In this document: piece by piece, positions 32,801 to 33,601 of the stretch
Numbering within the stretch: the stretch's first letter is position 1
How the letters are laid out: each line of letters begins with the position of its first letter
Origin: Candidatus Poribacteria bacterium
GTDB lineage: Bacteria; Poribacteria; WGA-4E; WGA-3G
Assembly: GCA_009845545.1 (NCBI GenBank)
Contig: VXZK01000123.1
Span: 1-33,601 of the forward strand
Direction of reading: 5' to 3'
DNA length: 33,601 nucleotides
Made by a program: the position numbers and the translations under genes
The notes under the pieces: generated by a model
Database searches by the model: none
The model's input: only the letters and a program-made list of their open reading frames with translations
What the model was told of the DNA's origin: nothing

Positions 32801-33601
32801 CTTAAAGGACACACAGATTTTGTTACTTCAGTGGCGTTTAGTCCAGATGAGCGGACGCTTGCCAGTGGAAGTTGGGACAATACAATTAGATTGTGGGACG
32901 TAGCCACTGGAAAATCCACCAAAACGCTCAAAGGTCATACAGATCGTGTGTTAGCAGTAGCATTCTCCCCTGATGGACGGACCCTCGCAAGCGGTAGCGA
33001 CGACCAAACAATCCGCTTGTGGGACGTAGCCACTGGACAACAGCGCGAGGCTCTTCTCGGACATACAAGCGGCGTTACCGCAGTCGCATTCAGCCCAGAC
33101 CGCAGATTGCTTGCCAGTGCCGGCGGATGGGACAATACGGTTCGGTTGTGGGATTTGTCAACCGCCCCCACGCCAGCACCGACTGTTAGCATTGCCCCTT
33201 CTCCAGTCATCTCACCCACTGTTGGGGAAAACATGGTTGTCAAAGTTGATATTGCCGGTGTTCAAGATGTTGCCGGATATCAGGCAACAGTCCATTTCGA
33301 TCCGTCTGCACTCCGCTATGTTGAAAGTGCCAATGGAACCTATCTGCCGACAGCTTCGCTTTTTGTATCACCTGTTGTTAACGCAAATCAGGTAACGCTC
33401 GCGGCAACATCGCTTTCAGGTGACAGCGATGGCGCAGGGACGCTTGCAACCTTAACGTTTGAAGTTGTGGCTGTGAAACCTTCACAGATTACCTTGTCTG
33501 ATGTCATGATCATGAAGCAGAACTTAACATCGATCCCTATTATTGTTATAGTAAAGTTAAAAAATAATTTGACATTTTCTGATATTTATGTTATCCTTAT
33601 G
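29840..33601 (+). CDS. Secreted subtilisin-like protease with seven-bladed WD40 propeller and cohesin-like domain, 3' end beyond window
   Basis: An uninterrupted frame of 1254 codons to the window edge, from GTG with GAGGAG six bases upstream. Residues 1-26 are a signal peptide. A pro-region follows to about 225. The S8 subtilase domain has catalytic Asp238 (NVAVVDGGIDSDHPEF), His273 (DHGTHVAGI), Asn386 (VAAGNE) and Ser597 (GTSMAAPHVAGVAAL). Between Asn386 and Ser597 lies an inserted beta-rich domain of about 110 residues (VWVTVTLMWDTDGNDLDLAI), resembling a PPC domain; a second PPC-like domain spans about 670-763. Residues about 807-1107 hold seven WD40 repeats (VAFSPDGRTLASGSWD, then TIRLWDVATG), the third degenerate. 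A cohesin-like domain follows (APSPVISPTVGENMVVKVDI, GYQATVHFDPSALRYVE). All catalytic residues are present. It could process or display surface proteins. Confidence 0.9.
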   Translation, partial: MKNTSQLILGFGVMILLLLPGIGNANPDSVGSFAVTDDILRSRTAFDLVDAEIASRLNLGALSEWDYQKLRGPVLLKIRTAIHFQLRQQFGRIVNTVDFNLQQDLGSPSQSPSINENNRPSHLHKRAAEMIRDFIVQNRISVIIMSDAPIGLGEAAAVRGLQGEVRYTYDIINGACVAVPIGNLTALINRPFVAEIWPDAKANVALINLAQIGAIKVYGKRPTGLGVMGKGVNVAVVDGGIDSDHPEFKGRLKDTRGVLVFGGFDIFKDEIDHGTHVAGIIGAALDNNVFTGVAPKVNLLDAQVDLDEDTDRFTLLGQNSYGDTMDAIKWAARKHTLLKANVKADVINMSLGWRVWEYGRNANDPMSVLIDEVVNDGVVFVVAAGNEAQERSADEISTHAKPNKHPFEVYIKETGKVWVTVTLMWDTDGNDLDLAIFDTNGSEVFASRSSAVQNGKTYAKKSIYGTSKFYEQVGFLLENKSTSHELFNADLQVEASSVQNSQEYEVWVSAAGDGGSSLKPADSSETIGVPGYTEKAITVGAVNSGNQITHFSSWGSSDTNLIASHTDSIKPEIVAPGSNIASTVSSPQYYGEKSGTSMAAPHVAGVAALILDAVGKNSSGEWNFSPVEVKSAIILGAKRLSNRPDNTYGAGLVRADNTIFGETIAPEETLRFEITPRLTDLSYDDYDLDVDPSIKVAVSWEETADNLDVMLSDESGKTLLESKQTASNYEKIDGSSVSVQNATYYLDVHNRSQKSITFTGAATHPIKASTAIADVLVTEAPDDATQPLPIGHSDVPLSTNSTQEARLRAILKRHTDFVSSVAFSPDGRTLASGSWDDTIRLWNPRTEEHLATLNGHTDRVTSVAFSPNGNMLASGSWDKTVRFWKPHTGKTLATTYSLYTTNETFTSVVAADADRDSYWFASGSLDNDVWLWYGYGLTSYTKKWDLSGHTHDVSSVAFSADERTLASGSHDNTVKLWYVSSRKLRANLKGHTDFVTSVAFSPDERTLASGSWDNTIRLWDVATGKSTKTLKGHTDRVLAVAFSPDGRTLASGSDDQTIRLWDVATGQQREALLGHTSGVTAVAFSPDRRLLASAGGWDNTVRLWDLSTAPTPAPTVSIAPSPVISPTVGENMVVKVDIAGVQDVAGYQATVHFDPSALRYVESANGTYLPTASLFVSPVVNANQVTLAATSLSGDSDGAGTLATLTFEVVAVKPSQITLSDVMIMKQNLTSIPIIVIVKLKNNLTFSDIYVILM
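33569..33597 (+). promoter_or_regulatory. Sigma-70-like promoter at the window end
   Basis: TTGACA (33569-33574), 17-base spacer, TATCCT (33592-33597), in AT-rich DNA that is still open in the protease frame. It suggests that coding sequence ends near here and a new gene begins beyond the window. Confidence 0.45.

Noticed and set aside
1..33601. tRNA, rRNA, CRISPR arrays and transposases
   Set aside because: Looked for by eye; no cloverleaf, rRNA core sequence, regular repeat-spacer array or transposase domain was recognised.

Overview
The window looks like a piece of a Candidatus Poribacteria (sponge-symbiont lineage) or closely related genome. This is inferred from gene content rather than from any rRNA. 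The indicators are: an ECF sigma factor fused to a C-terminal membrane anchor; secreted proteins built from cohesin, dockerin, WD40 and FlgD-like modules; a PhyH-type dioxygenase; EYP-type Gfo/Idh dehydrogenase and sugar-isomerase genes; a PorV/PorQ-like outer-membrane protein; and many short palindromic intergenic repeats. TTG and GTG starts are common. No rRNA, tRNA, CRISPR array, phage gene or transposase was seen.

Layout. 1-1639: the 3' end of a TPR-nuclease fusion gene and a DUF2971 gene. 1640-2126: an AT-rich non-coding stretch with inverted and direct repeats. 2127-3918: a nucleoside hydrolase facing a phytanoyl-CoA dioxygenase-like gene that has a perfect consensus promoter. 4126-12383: a housekeeping block with recG on the + strand converging on a minus-strand series comF-like, smc and a deoxyhypusine-synthase-like gene. 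12467-16118: alpha/beta hydrolase, Gfo/Idh/MocA dehydrogenase, rhamnose-isomerase-like enzyme and HIT protein. 16119-21859: a Ycf48/BNR propeller protein, then a TolC and HlyD-type efflux pair without a pump gene. 22098-25740: a GHMP kinase that strongly resembles the kinase domain of plant L-arabinokinase, and a large polytopic membrane protein. 25817-26887: a PorV/PorQ-like outer-membrane protein.

27032-33601 is the accessory, cell-surface part. It holds a 26-bp perfect palindrome, an ECF sigma factor with a C-terminal transmembrane anchor, about 850 bp of hairpin-rich DNA with two tiny overlapping ORFs (one encoding a lone signal peptide), a 5'-truncated cohesin/dockerin/FlgD-like gene, and a very long open frame (29840 to the window end). 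That frame encodes a secreted subtilisin-like protease fused to a seven-bladed WD40 propeller and a cohesin-like domain. It is the most unusual gene here.

Functionally, the sugar genes (rhamnose isomerase-like, arabinokinase-like, Gfo/Idh, nucleoside hydrolase) suggest scavenging of complex carbohydrates and nucleosides. The cohesin/dockerin modules and the protease suggest surface-displayed degradative or adhesive assemblies. Small palindromic repeats and a 115-bp MITE-like element sit between many of the genes and may supply terminators and promoters.
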